DNA from: Comamonas sp. SCN 65-56
Lineage (GTDB): Bacteria > Pseudomonadota > Gammaproteobacteria > Burkholderiales > Burkholderiaceae_C
Length of the DNA: 64,000 nt
NCBI RefSeq assembly: GCF_001724135.1
Contig: NZ_MEDS01000021.1
Location: 1-64,000 of the forward strand
Direction of reading: 5' to 3'
The notes beneath the pieces are model-generated. The model did not search any database. It had not been told where the DNA came from and worked only from the letters and a program-made list of their open reading frames with translations. The first letter of the stretch is position 1; every line of letters begins with the position of its first letter. This document shows, one piece after another, positions 54,225 to 62,407 of this stretch. The position numbers were made by a program, and so were the translations under genes.

Positions 54225-57200
54225 TCAGCCGCGCCAGCGCAGGCGCAGCCAGAACGTCGGTGGTTCACGGCCATCGAGCGGCCCTTGCACCGAGCCGATC
54301 AGCGACCAGTGCCGATCGCTGAAATCCATGGAGTGAGCCAAGCCGAGCGTCCAGCCGGCCGGCTGCACTGTCAGGTTGGACGCGCGCGTGAAACGCGTAC
54401 TGCGGTAGACCAGCGACATCAGCGTGTAATCGCGCCCGCCATGCTTCCAGACATTGACCAGCACCCCGGTATGGCGCGGAAAGCCCGGCAAGGCATTGCC
54501 GCGGAAAAATTCACCGGTATTGCGTGACTGGCTCCAGGTGTAGCCGGCGAGCATGCTCCACCAGGGCGTGAGCACCCGGTTGTAGGCCGCTGCCACCTGC
54601 CTGAGCGTGCCGCGGTCGAACTGCGGGTCGCCGTTGTAGGCATCGGTGGCGGTTTCCGCCCCCTGGATGAGCGGCCCGAGCGAACCCACCTTGTCGCCAA
54701 TCAGCACACCCATCGGGTACAGCAGGCTGCCATCGCCAAACAGCGGATTGGCAATGCGCTGGCGCGAAATGCTCAGCCAGGCAAAGCTGCGCGCATCGAT
54801 CTCCCAGTCCAGCTGCACAGCCAGTTTGCGCACCAGGCTGCCCGGCATCTGGTATTGGTAATCGATGGGGATGGCGCCCACGGCTACCGGCGCCAACGTG
54901 TGCGATGCCGGCGAGTACATGCTTTCAATATAGGCCGCATGCACTGCGCGCCCAGGCGCGAAGCGGTAAGAAACACCCACGCGCGGGCGCAGGCGGCGTC
55001 GGTGGCTGCCCGCATCGTCGTAGGGATCGGTCAAGTCTTCGCCGGTGCTGCCAAGAAACTGGCGATAGCGGTAATCCATGTCCAGCCGTGGCCACGATGC
55101 CATGACCGAACCACTCCACGGCCCTTCATGGATCTCCCAGGCGAGCCAGGGCATGTCGTAGCGCAGCCGGGTGCGCTCGCTGGCGGTCACCAGGCTGTAG
55201 CTGCGGGACGCACCCAGGTCCACGCTGGCCCATTCCCAGCCGCCCGACCAGCGCATGGCGCCCTGCTGCACCGTGTGGCGCAGCATCCACGCCTGGTGGC
55301 CATCGGCCTGGCGGTAGTTGTAGGAGCGCACCGGTCCATCGTCGGCAAAAAAGCGGTTGCCAAGGCGCGCCCGGCTCCATTGCAGCCAGGTCTGCGCATC
55401 GGCCGACCAGCGCCAGGAGCCGCCGACATCCGTACGGCTGAACGGCTGGCGGTTCACGCCCATCACCTCGCCGTTGTCCAGCACCGCACCGCCGGGAATC
55501 CAGTCGCGCGTGCGCTCCTCGTCGTGCATTAACAAAAGGCTGAGCCGATCGGTGGGCTTGATGCCCAGCCCGATGCGGCCCGCACCCGAATTCATGCGCG
55601 TGGTGCCAAAGTCGCCACGCGGGTGAAAATCCAGCGCCTCCACCCCCACGCGCCAGGCCAGCGGCACGGGCGTTGTCGTCAAGCCGCGATGGCCGACATC
55701 GAGCGCGCCGGTGTCGCGCCGCGGCTGGTGTTCGGCGCTCGCCCCGGCAATCCACTCGCTACCCTCCTGCGGCAGCACGGGTACCCAGCGCTCGCTGGCT
55801 CCAAAGGCCAGCGGATCCGCCAGATAGCCCTGGTGCAATTCGGAATCGCGCGCGTAGCTGCTCTCGTAGCGGTTGGCCATGAAGAAATGGCTGCCGGCCC
55901 ACAGCGGGTAGTAGGACTGCTGGGCGTAGGCCCTGGCCCAGTGCTCCAGCCCGAAATCCGCCAGTGCCTTGCCCAGGTTGGCCGAGCCGCGGCTGTCGCT
56001 CACGAGCGGATCGAGCGATTTGAGGTAGGGCAGGCGCAGCAGTGCCTGGCGCGCGGCGGCAATCGCCTCTTCGGCCTGACCGGCGTCGTTGCGCAAAATG
56101 GATTCGATCTGCCAGGGCATGGGGTCGTTGGGATCCGCCTGGCGCGCCCGTGCCAGTGCGTCAAACGCGGCCCCCGGGTTGCCCAACCGGTACTCCGCCA
56201 CCGCCAGCCAGACCTGTGCCTGCGCGTAGCGCGGCTCTATCACCAGGGCCTTGAGCAGCTGTTCACGCGCCTGCTGCGGCTGCCCGCGCTGCAGCAGCAG
56301 CAAGCCGTCCCCCGCCAGCGCGACGAAATCATCGCCCGACTGCGCCAGCGCTGCAGCAAAGCCTTGCTGCGCCTGTGCAAGGTGCAGTGCCTGGGTATCC
56401 GCCGTGGCGGCACGGGCGCGGATTTCAGCATCCTGCGGAGCATCCTCGACCGCCTGCTCCAGCGCGCTGCGGGCCTGCGCCATGTCGCCTCGCTCCAATA
56501 GCACACGGCCCAGCCCGGCCAGGGCGTCCGCGTGCTGATGAACGCCCTGAGCATGGGCCAGTGCCTGCCGGTACAGCGCCAGCGCCTGGGCGCCATCACC
56601 CGCCAGGCGCCGCGCGTCGGCGTCTGCCATCAGCAACGCGAAGGCCTCGGGGACCTGTGCACGCGCCTGGGCAATGAAACGCTCAGCGTCATCCGTGCGA
56701 TCTTGCGCCTGCAGCAACTGCGCGCGCCGCGCGGCTGCTTCGGCGTCCTGCTGCGTCTGCCACAGGGCCATCAGGCGCTGCTGCGCTGCCTCAAGCTCAC
56801 CGCTCTGCACTTCGGTCTCGGCCAGAAGACGCTGCGCCAGCGCATCTGCCGGTGCCTTGCGCACCTGCGCCGCGGCAAGCTGCTGCAGCTCCTGCAGCCG
56901 CCCCTCGCGCAGAGCCGCACCGGCCTGGGCGACCCAGCCAGCGGCATCCGGCGACATCAACTGCGGCCAGCGGCTGGCCACCAGGCCCGGCGCCATCACC
57001 CACTGCACGCGTTCACGCGGATTCACCAGCACGCGTTTGACCGGTGCCTGGCCAGGCACGACGGTGGCCTGCTCCGCCGGACCGACGTCGACCCGACCAT
57101 GTACGTTGGACACCTCGATCAGACCGGAGAGCACCGTCAGCGTGGTGCGCCCCTGGGCATCCACTTCAACGTCCCAATCGGTGCCGCGCACCGCCGCCAG

Positions 57201-57602
57201 TGCCGCCGGGGTCTGCAGCTGCAGCCCTGCGGGTTGCCCTTTGGTGCGCGCCCAGAGCCGCCCGGCTGCCAACTCCAGCCGCGTCTGGCCCGGCCGGGCA
57301 TCGCACAAGCGCACCAGGGCATTGGCCGCCATGCGGATCTGCGTGTGGTCCGCCAAGAGCAGCGCTGCCGAAGACAAGGCAAGTGTGCGCAGGTCGGCAC
57401 CCGGGTTCAATGACTGGGCAAGCCGTGCGGCACTCCAGGCCTCTGCCTGGCGCGCGCGGGTCTCGCCTTGTCCCGTGAGAGCCACGATCTCCGCCGCCAC
57501 GCCCGTGGCATCGGCTGCGATCTCGCAGGGGGCACCTTGCGCCAGTGCGCTGCCCGCACAGCACATCGCCACCGCGACCAGGATACCCAGCTTGTGACGC
57601 AT
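54225..57602 (-). CDS. FecR-domain / TPR / outer-membrane beta-barrel protein
   Basis: 1125-residue exported protein. A signal peptide ends near ALAQG. Residues about 70-200 form a FecR-like domain (TRLELAAGRLWARTKGQPAG, LQTPAALAAVRGTDWDVEVD). Residues about 215-550 are TPR-like helical repeats (FALLMADADARRLAGDGAQA, LGRVLLERGDMAQARSALEQ). From about 600 to the end the sequence has amphipathic beta-strand pattern rich in Trp and Tyr and closes FWLRLRWRG. The architecture recalls PgaA-like exporters and other TPR-barrel proteins, with an added FecR sensor or peptidoglycan-side module. There is no neighbouring polymer synthase, sigma factor or kinase. Function is unknown; export or assembly at the outer membrane is inference. 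Confidence 0.78.
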   Translation of the reverse strand: MRHKLGILVAVAMCCAGSALAQGAPCEIAADATGVAAEIVALTGQGETRARQAEAWSAARLAQSLNPGADLRTLALSSAALLLADHTQIRMAANALVRLCDARPGQTRLELAAGRLWARTKGQPAGLQLQTPAALAAVRGTDWDVEVDAQGRTTLTVLSGLIEVSNVHGRVDVGPAEQATVVPGQAPVKRVLVNPRERVQWVMAPGLVASRWPQLMSPDAAGWVAQAGAALREGRLQELQQLAAAQVRKAPADALAQRLLAETEVQSGELEAAQQRLMALWQTQQDAEAAARRAQLLQAQDRTDDAERFIAQARAQVPEAFALLMADADARRLAGDGAQALALYRQALAHAQGVHQHADALAGLGRVLLERGDMAQARSALEQAVEDAPQDAEIRARAATADTQALHLAQAQQGFAAALAQSGDDFVALAGDGLLLLQRGQPQQAREQLLKALVIEPRYAQAQVWLAVAEYRLGNPGAAFDALARARQADPNDPMPWQIESILRNDAGQAEEAIAAARQALLRLPYLKSLDPLVSDSRGSANLGKALADFGLEHWARAYAQQSYYPLWAGSHFFMANRYESSYARDSELHQGYLADPLAFGASERWVPVLPQEGSEWIAGASAEHQPRRDTGALDVGHRGLTTTPVPLAWRVGVEALDFHPRGDFGTTRMNSGAGRIGLGIKPTDRLSLLLMHDEERTRDWIPGGAVLDNGEVMGVNRQPFSRTDVGGSWRWSADAQTWLQWSRARLGNRFFADDGPVRSYNYRQADGHQAWMLRHTVQQGAMRWSGGWEWASVDLGASRSYSLVTASERTRLRYDMPWLAWEIHEGPWSGSVMASWPRLDMDYRYRQFLGSTGEDLTDPYDDAGSHRRRLRPRVGVSYRFAPGRAVHAAYIESMYSPASHTLAPVAVGAIPIDYQYQMPGSLVRKLAVQLDWEIDARSFAWLSISRQRIANPLFGDGSLLYPMGVLIGDKVGSLGPLIQGAETATDAYNGDPQFDRGTLRQVAAAYNRVLTPWWSMLAGYTWSQSRNTGEFFRGNALPGFPRHTGVLVNVWKHGGRDYTLMSLVYRSTRFTRASNLTVQPAGWTLGLAHSMDFSDRHWSLIGSVQGPLDGREPPTFWLRLRWRG

Positions 57603-57681
57603 CCGCTACCCCTTTTCTTGTACGCGGCGACCTTAGCGGCTGAACACGGCTGCGTCAACGCTGACGCACGCCTACAATCGC

Positions 57682-57760
57682 GCTTCGCTAGGGGTGCCGA
57701 CAAACGTCGGCTGAGAGAGTCCCTTTGAACCTGATTGAGATCATCCTCGCGCAGGGAAGC
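57682..57760 (+). ncRNA. TPP riboswitch upstream of cytX
   Basis: The THI-box core is clear: GGGGTGCC, then GGCTGAGAGAGTCCCTTTGA followed by ACCTGATTGAGATCATCCTC and GCGCAGGGAAGC. The outer stem pairs GCTTC (about 57682) with GAAGC (about 57756). It lies 75 bases before cytX and would lower expression of the transporter when thiamin pyrophosphate is plentiful. Confidence 0.93.
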
Positions 57761-57833
57761 CCGCTCGCCATGCACCCATGCAGGTGCCCCATCGAGCGAA
57801 CCTCCTTGCGCTCCACTTGCAAGGAGCGTATGA

Positions 57834-59120
57834 ATGAACACCGTCACTTCTCCCGCCAATGAGGCGCTGACGCCACTGGGCGCGCAGCAACGCGCCTTCG
57901 GTCTGCGCGACCACGCATCGCTGTGGTTCAGCCTGGGCGTCGGCCTGCTGGTGATGCAGGTCGGCGCCTACCTGATGCCCGCGCTGAGTACCCGGGAGGC
58001 GCTCATCGCCATCGTCGGCGGCTCGATCATCGGCGCAGCCTTGCTGGCCTGGGTGGCCAAGATCAGCTGCGACAGCGGCCTGGCCAGCGCCGGGCTGATG
58101 CACGCGGTCTACGGTCGGCGCTTTGCCGGCCTGCCCATCGTGCTCAATATCGTGCAGCTGCTAGGCTGGGGGGCATTCGAGCTGGTGGTGATGCGCGACG
58201 CCACGGTCGCCATCGGCCGCCAGTCCGGCGCGATGGTGGCGCCTTGGTGGCCCGTCCTGGCCACGCTGGGCTGGGGCGCGATCGTGCTGCTGCTCATCAG
58301 CGGCTCCATGGTGCAGCTGGTGCGGCGCCTGATTGCCCGCATCGCGCTGCCGCTGGTGGTGCTTTCGCTGCTGTGGCTGTCGTGGCAGTTCCTGGCGCTG
58401 GCACAGCAGCAGGGCCTGGGGCAGCTGTGGAGCCGCGGCGGCGAGGGTGGCATGGGCGTGCTGCCGGCGCTGGACCTGGTGATCGCCATGCCCATCTCCT
58501 GGCTGCCGCTGGTGGCCGACTACGCGCGCCACGGGCACGACGGGCGCGGCGCTTTCAAGGGCACCTGGCTGGGCTATGTGGTGGCCAACATCTGGTGCTA
58601 TGGCCTGGGCGTATTGGTGGCGCTGGTGCTGCCCAGCGAAAACCTGGTGACCGCGCTGCTACTGGCGCAAGGCGGGCTGATTGCGTTGTCGCTCATCCTC
58701 ATCGACGAAATCGACAACGCCTATGGCGATGCCTACTCCGGCTCGGTCTCGGCCCACAGCCTGCTGCCGCGCTGGAGCATTCGTCGCTGGGGCGTCGTGA
58801 TGGCGCTGGCCTGCACCGCGCTGGCGCTCGCCTTGCCCATGCACAGCCTGGAGCCGTTCCTGCTGCTGCTGAGTTCGGTTTTCGTGCCGCTGTTCGGCGT
58901 GATCCTGGGGCGCTTGGCGTTTGGCGCATCCGCCCGGAAGTTGCTGGCGGAGGCCGGCAGTATCCACTGGAGCGCCACGCTGATCTGGCTCGCCGGCATT
59001 GCCTGCTACCACCTGCTGCCGCGCCTGGCACCGGCGCTGGGCTCGGCCTTGCCAACGCTGGCGCTGTGCTTTGTGCTGGCGTGGCTCACGCGCAGCGCGA
59101 CGGCAGGAGACGTGAAGTAA
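57834..59120 (+). CDS. cytX: putative hydroxymethylpyrimidine transporter CytX
   Basis: 428-residue inner-membrane protein of the nucleobase:cation symporter-1 family with about twelve hydrophobic segments. N-terminal FGLRDHASLWFSLGVGLLVM, ALIAIVGGSIIGAALLAWVA and AMPISWLPLVADYARHG match CytX, the family member under TPP control thought to import the HMP moiety of thiamin. The riboswitch directly upstream and the thiamin genes beyond support this role. A palindromic repeat copy follows the stop. Confidence 0.92.
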   Translation: MNTVTSPANEALTPLGAQQRAFGLRDHASLWFSLGVGLLVMQVGAYLMPALSTREALIAIVGGSIIGAALLAWVAKISCDSGLASAGLMHAVYGRRFAGLPIVLNIVQLLGWGAFELVVMRDATVAIGRQSGAMVAPWWPVLATLGWGAIVLLLISGSMVQLVRRLIARIALPLVVLSLLWLSWQFLALAQQQGLGQLWSRGGEGGMGVLPALDLVIAMPISWLPLVADYARHGHDGRGAFKGTWLGYVVANIWCYGLGVLVALVLPSENLVTALLLAQGGLIALSLILIDEIDNAYGDAYSGSVSAHSLLPRWSIRRWGVVMALACTALALALPMHSLEPFLLLLSSVFVPLFGVILGRLAFGASARKLLAEAGSIHWSATLIWLAGIACYHLLPRLAPALGSALPTLALCFVLAWLTRSATAGDVK

Positions 59121-59129
59121 GCATTGAAT

Positions 59130-59180
59130 CAGCAATCAGCGCTTGTCCATCAAGCGTCAACAGCTATTGATTACATAGTA
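59130..59180 (-). repeat. palindromic repeat copy between cytX and thiD
   Basis: CAGCAATCAGCGCTTGTCCA with the hairpin CGCTTG-tccat-CAAGCG and then CAACAGCTATTGATTACATA. It fills the gap between cytX and thiD and contains the thiD stop codon (59164-59166). Confidence 0.7.
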
Positions 59181-60042
59181 ATCCATCTACCCGCACAACC
59201 CGCTGAGCCACCGGCGCATAGCCGTGGTTCAGCGGTCCATGCCCGCGCCCAGTGGCCACCTGGGCACCAGCAGCAATCGCCCCGAGGATGTATTCGCGCG
59301 CCGCCCGCACCGCCGCTACCAGCGGCTGCCCCAGCGCCAGATGCGCCGCAATGGCGGAGGAAAGCGTGCAGCCGGTGCCATGCCCGTTGCACGTGGCAAT
59401 GCGCGCGGACTCCAGCCTGTGGTGCGCGCCCGACGGCAGGGCCAGCATATCCACCACCCAATCGCCAGGCAGATGTCCGCCCTTGAGCAAGACCGCTCGT
59501 GCGCCCAGCGCCAGCAGGGCATCGGCATCGGCCTGCAGTTGCTGCGGATTGCGGATGCTGCGACCCAGCAGCCAGCCGGCTTCATCGAGGTTGGGCGTGA
59601 CGATGGCAGCCAGCGGAAACAGCTCGGACACCAGCGCACCCTGGGTCTCCTGCGCAATCAGCCGGTCGCCGCTCGTGGCCACCATCACCGGATCCAGCAC
59701 CACATTGGTCAGCGCATGGCGCCGGATGGCATCGGCCACCACCTGCACCACCTCGGGCGTTGCCAGCATGCCGATCTTGACGGCATCCACACCGATGTCC
59801 TCCACCACGGCATCGATCTGCGCGCGCAGCACTTCGGGCGGCACACCATGGATCGCGCGCACGCCCTGCGTGTTCTGCGCCGTGATCGCGGTAATCGCCG
59901 TCATGCCATAACAGCCAAGGGCGCTGAAGGTCTTGAGATCGGCCTGTATGCCTGCGCCGCCGCCGCTGTCCGAGCCCGCGATGGAGAGCACGCGGACATA
60001 GCGCCGCGCCGCAAGGGAGGATGACGAAGATCCGGAATTCAT
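59164..60042 (-). CDS. thiD: bifunctional hydroxymethylpyrimidine kinase / phosphomethylpyrimidine kinase
   Basis: Thiamin-pathway kinase converting HMP to HMP-P and HMP-PP, 292 residues from the ATG at 60040-60042. It has SIAGSDSGGGAGIQADLKTF near the start, TAITAQNTQGV, VLDPVMVATSGDRL, TPNLDEAGWLLG and the kinase signature TCNGHGTGCTLSSAIAAHLA. The start at 60075 is less likely. The last residues (LLCNQ) and stop come from a palindromic repeat copy, so the original C-terminus may differ. It is on the opposite strand to the thi genes around it and has no riboswitch of its own that I can see. Confidence 0.95.
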   Translation of the reverse strand: MNSGSSSSSLAARRYVRVLSIAGSDSGGGAGIQADLKTFSALGCYGMTAITAITAQNTQGVRAIHGVPPEVLRAQIDAVVEDIGVDAVKIGMLATPEVVQVVADAIRRHALTNVVLDPVMVATSGDRLIAQETQGALVSELFPLAAIVTPNLDEAGWLLGRSIRNPQQLQADADALLALGARAVLLKGGHLPGDWVVDMLALPSGAHHRLESARIATCNGHGTGCTLSSAIAAHLALGQPLVAAVRAAREYILGAIAAGAQVATGRGHGPLNHGYAPVAQRVVRVDGLLCNQ

Positions 60043-60130
60043 GGTGCAGATTGCCACAGACGGCGCAGGTGTCAATCGGCAGGTTGTACCACCGCCGAGC
60101 GGGCTTGTGATGTAATCCAGCGCTCAGGAC

Positions 60131-60235
60131 GAAACAGGGGTGTCTCGGTGCTCAAGCGAGCATCGTGGCTGAGAAATACCCTGGGGCCGCGCGGCCCCGC
60201 GACCCGATCCAGATCATGCTGGCGTGGGCAGTTTC
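60131..60235 (+). ncRNA. TPP riboswitch upstream of thiO-thiS-thiG-thiE
   Basis: A second THI-box: CAGGGGTGTC, then GTGGCTGAGAAATACCCTGG, an extended GC stem (GGGGCCGC/GCGGCCCC) and CGACCCGATCCAGATCATGC with TGGCGTGGG. The outer stem pairs GAAAC (60131) with GTTTC (60231). It lies 28 bases before thiO. Confidence 0.93.
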
Positions 60236-60262
60236 AGCGGCACACCGTTTTGTCCCTCAGCA

Positions 60263-61384
60263 ATGACCCCGGACACAATGCGCTTCAAGCCGCTCTCCAT
60301 TCCCGATGCACATGTCGCCATCCTCGGCGCCGGCCTCATGGGCCGGCTGCTGGCCTTCGCCCTGGCCAGCAAAGGCTGCATCGTGGATATCCACGATGCA
60401 GGTGGCCCCGATGCCGACGGCGCGGCCGCACGGGTTGCAGCGGCCATGCTCGCACCGCTCGCAGAATCGGCGGTCAGCGAACCGGCCGTGGTTGCCATGG
60501 GCCTCCATGGTCTGCGCCGCTGGCCTCAAATTCTCTCGACGCTCTCGTCGCCTGTTTTCTTTCAGCAAAACGGCACGCTGGTGGTCTGGCACTGGCAGGA
60601 TGCCACCGAGGCCTCGCGCTTGCGCGCCACGCTCGAGCATTCAGCGACAACCCTGAAAGACCTCACACCACTGGCGCTGCTGGATGAGGCCGCACTGGCA
60701 ACGCAGGAACCGGCGCTGGCCGAGCGCTTTCATGAAGCCTATTTCCTGCAAGGCGAAGGCCAGCTCGACAACCGGCAACTGCTGGCTGCGCTGCTGGCCG
60801 ACATGCAGCGCCTCGGGGTGAAGACCCATTGGCACAGCCCGAAGTCCCCGGCCGATTTTTCGCCCGCAACGACGGGCCAGCCGGACTGCGTACTTGACTG
60901 CAGAGGCCTGGGAGCGCGCGCGGACTGGCCGGCGCTGCGCGGCGTGCGCGGCGAGGTCATCCGGCTGCACGCGCCCGAGGTTTCGTTGCAGCGCCCGGTT
61001 CGTCTGGTGCATCCACGCTACCCGCTCTACATTGCGCCCAAACAAGACCATCTCTTCGTGATCGGCGCCACGGAAATCGAATCCGATGACCTTTCGCCGG
61101 CCAGCGTACGCTCTACGCTGGAACTGCTGAGCGCCGCCTACACCGTTCACTCCGGTTTCGCCGAAGCGCGCATCGTCGAAATCGCTACCCAGTGCCGCCC
61201 AGCCCTGCCAGACAACAACCCCGGCCTGCGCATCCTGAACGAACGCACACTGCAGATCAACGGCCTGTACCGGCACGGTTTCATGATCGCGCCTGCCATG
61301 CTGGATGCCACACTCGCCGTGCTGCGTGACGGCAGCAGCGCGCTGGCAGAGCAGTTCCAGTTGCCAATCGATACTGCGCTTTGA
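60263..61384 (+). CDS. thiO: FAD-dependent glycine oxidase ThiO-like
   Basis: 373-residue flavoprotein of the DAO family expected to oxidise glycine to iminoglycine for the thiazole ring. The dinucleotide-binding motif AILGAGLMGRLLAFALA is near the start, and the FAD-contacting late region is NGLYRHGFMIAPAM. LRGVRGEVIRLHAPEV and HPRYPLYIAPKQDHLFVIGA fit the family. Two starts are possible (60263 and 60278). It is the first gene after the riboswitch, and its place before thiS and thiG supports the assignment. Confidence 0.9.
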   Translation: MTPDTMRFKPLSIPDAHVAILGAGLMGRLLAFALASKGCIVDIHDAGGPDADGAAARVAAAMLAPLAESAVSEPAVVAMGLHGLRRWPQILSTLSSPVFFQQNGTLVVWHWQDATEASRLRATLEHSATTLKDLTPLALLDEAALATQEPALAERFHEAYFLQGEGQLDNRQLLAALLADMQRLGVKTHWHSPKSPADFSPATTGQPDCVLDCRGLGARADWPALRGVRGEVIRLHAPEVSLQRPVRLVHPRYPLYIAPKQDHLFVIGATEIESDDLSPASVRSTLELLSAAYTVHSGFAEARIVEIATQCRPALPDNNPGLRILNERTLQINGLYRHGFMIAPAMLDATLAVLRDGSSALAEQFQLPIDTAL

Positions 61385-61396
61385 CCCTCCCTCAGC

Positions 61397-61594
61397 ATGC
61401 AAGTCACCATCAACCAGTCCCCGGTCCAGTTGCCTGATGGCGCCACGGTTGCAACCGCGATTGCGCAATGGGCGCCGCAACCGCCGTTTGCGGTTGCCGT
61501 GAATCTTGCCTTCGTCCCCCAATCCAGCTACGCCACCCATTCTCTGCAGAGCGGCGACCAAATCGAAATCATTGCCCCTGTTACCGGAGGCTGA
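61397..61594 (+). CDS. thiS: sulfur carrier protein ThiS
   Basis: 65-residue ubiquitin-like protein carrying sulfur as a thiocarboxylate on its C-terminal glycine. It ends PVTGG, the essential di-glycine, and the stretch SLQSGDQIEIIAPVTGG is typical. ThiF, which activates it, is not in the window. It lies 12 bases after thiO. Confidence 0.95.
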   Translation: MQVTINQSPVQLPDGATVATAIAQWAPQPPFAVAVNLAFVPQSSYATHSLQSGDQIEIIAPVTGG

Positions 61595-61598
61595 ATCC

Positions 61599-62405
61599 AT
61601 GCCTGAATCCATTGCTCCCAACGACCCATTGCTCCTCTACGGCGAAACCTTCCACAGCCGCCTGCTTCTGGGTACGTCCCGCTACCCTTCGCCCGCGGTC
61701 CTCGAAGCCGCAGTGCGCCGGGCACAACCGGCGATGGTGACGGCCTCGCTGCGGCGTCAGGGCAGCGCGGCCGGCAACGGCTTCTGGCAGCTGCTGCAAC
61801 GACTGGGCACCCAGGTATTGCCCAATACGGCCGGCTGCCACAGCATCGAGGAAGCCATCACCACCGCACAAATGGCGCGCGAAGTCTTTGCCACCCCGTG
61901 GATCAAGCTCGAAGTCATAGGCGACGACTACACCCTGCAACCCGACACGCTGAAGCTCGTCGAAACCGCAGAGCGGCTCATCAAGGAGGGCTTCAAGGTA
62001 CTGCCCTACTGCACCGAGGACTTGGTGGTCTGTCAGCGATTGGTCGATGTCGGCTGCCAGGCGGTGATGCCGTGGGCTGCGCCGATAGGCACGGGGCGCG
62101 GTGCCGTCAACCCCTTTGGCTTGCAGTTGCTGCGAGAACGCTTGCCCGTTCCGATGCTGGTCGACGCCGGCCTGGGCCTGCCATCGCACGCCTGCCAGGT
62201 GATGGAGTGGGGCTTTGACGGCGTGCTTCTGAACACCGCGGTGGCGCTCGCCACAGACCCCGTCTCGATGGCCGGCGCATTCGCGAACGCGGTCGCTGCC
62301 GGCCGTGCAGCGCGACTGGCAGGTGCGATGCAGATGCAGGAATCGGCGCAGCCGAGCACCCCGGTCCTTGGCACGCCGTTCTGGCATCAGACCACCGGAG
62401 ACTGA
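61599..62405 (+). CDS. thiG: thiazole synthase
   Basis: TIM-barrel enzyme making the thiazole phosphate from deoxyxylulose phosphate, iminoglycine and ThiS thiocarboxylate. It has 268 residues. The Schiff-base Lys is K103 in PWIKLEVIGDD, and LLLGTSRYPSP, LPNTAGCHSIEEAI and VLLNTAVALATDPVSMAGAF are conserved. The ATG at 61599 follows CGGAGGC, four bases after thiS. Confidence 0.96.
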   Translation: MPESIAPNDPLLLYGETFHSRLLLGTSRYPSPAVLEAAVRRAQPAMVTASLRRQGSAAGNGFWQLLQRLGTQVLPNTAGCHSIEEAITTAQMAREVFATPWIKLEVIGDDYTLQPDTLKLVETAERLIKEGFKVLPYCTEDLVVCQRLVDVGCQAVMPWAAPIGTGRGAVNPFGLQLLRERLPVPMLVDAGLGLPSHACQVMEWGFDGVLLNTAVALATDPVSMAGAFANAVAAGRAARLAGAMQMQESAQPSTPVLGTPFWHQTTGD

Positions 62406-62407
62406 CC

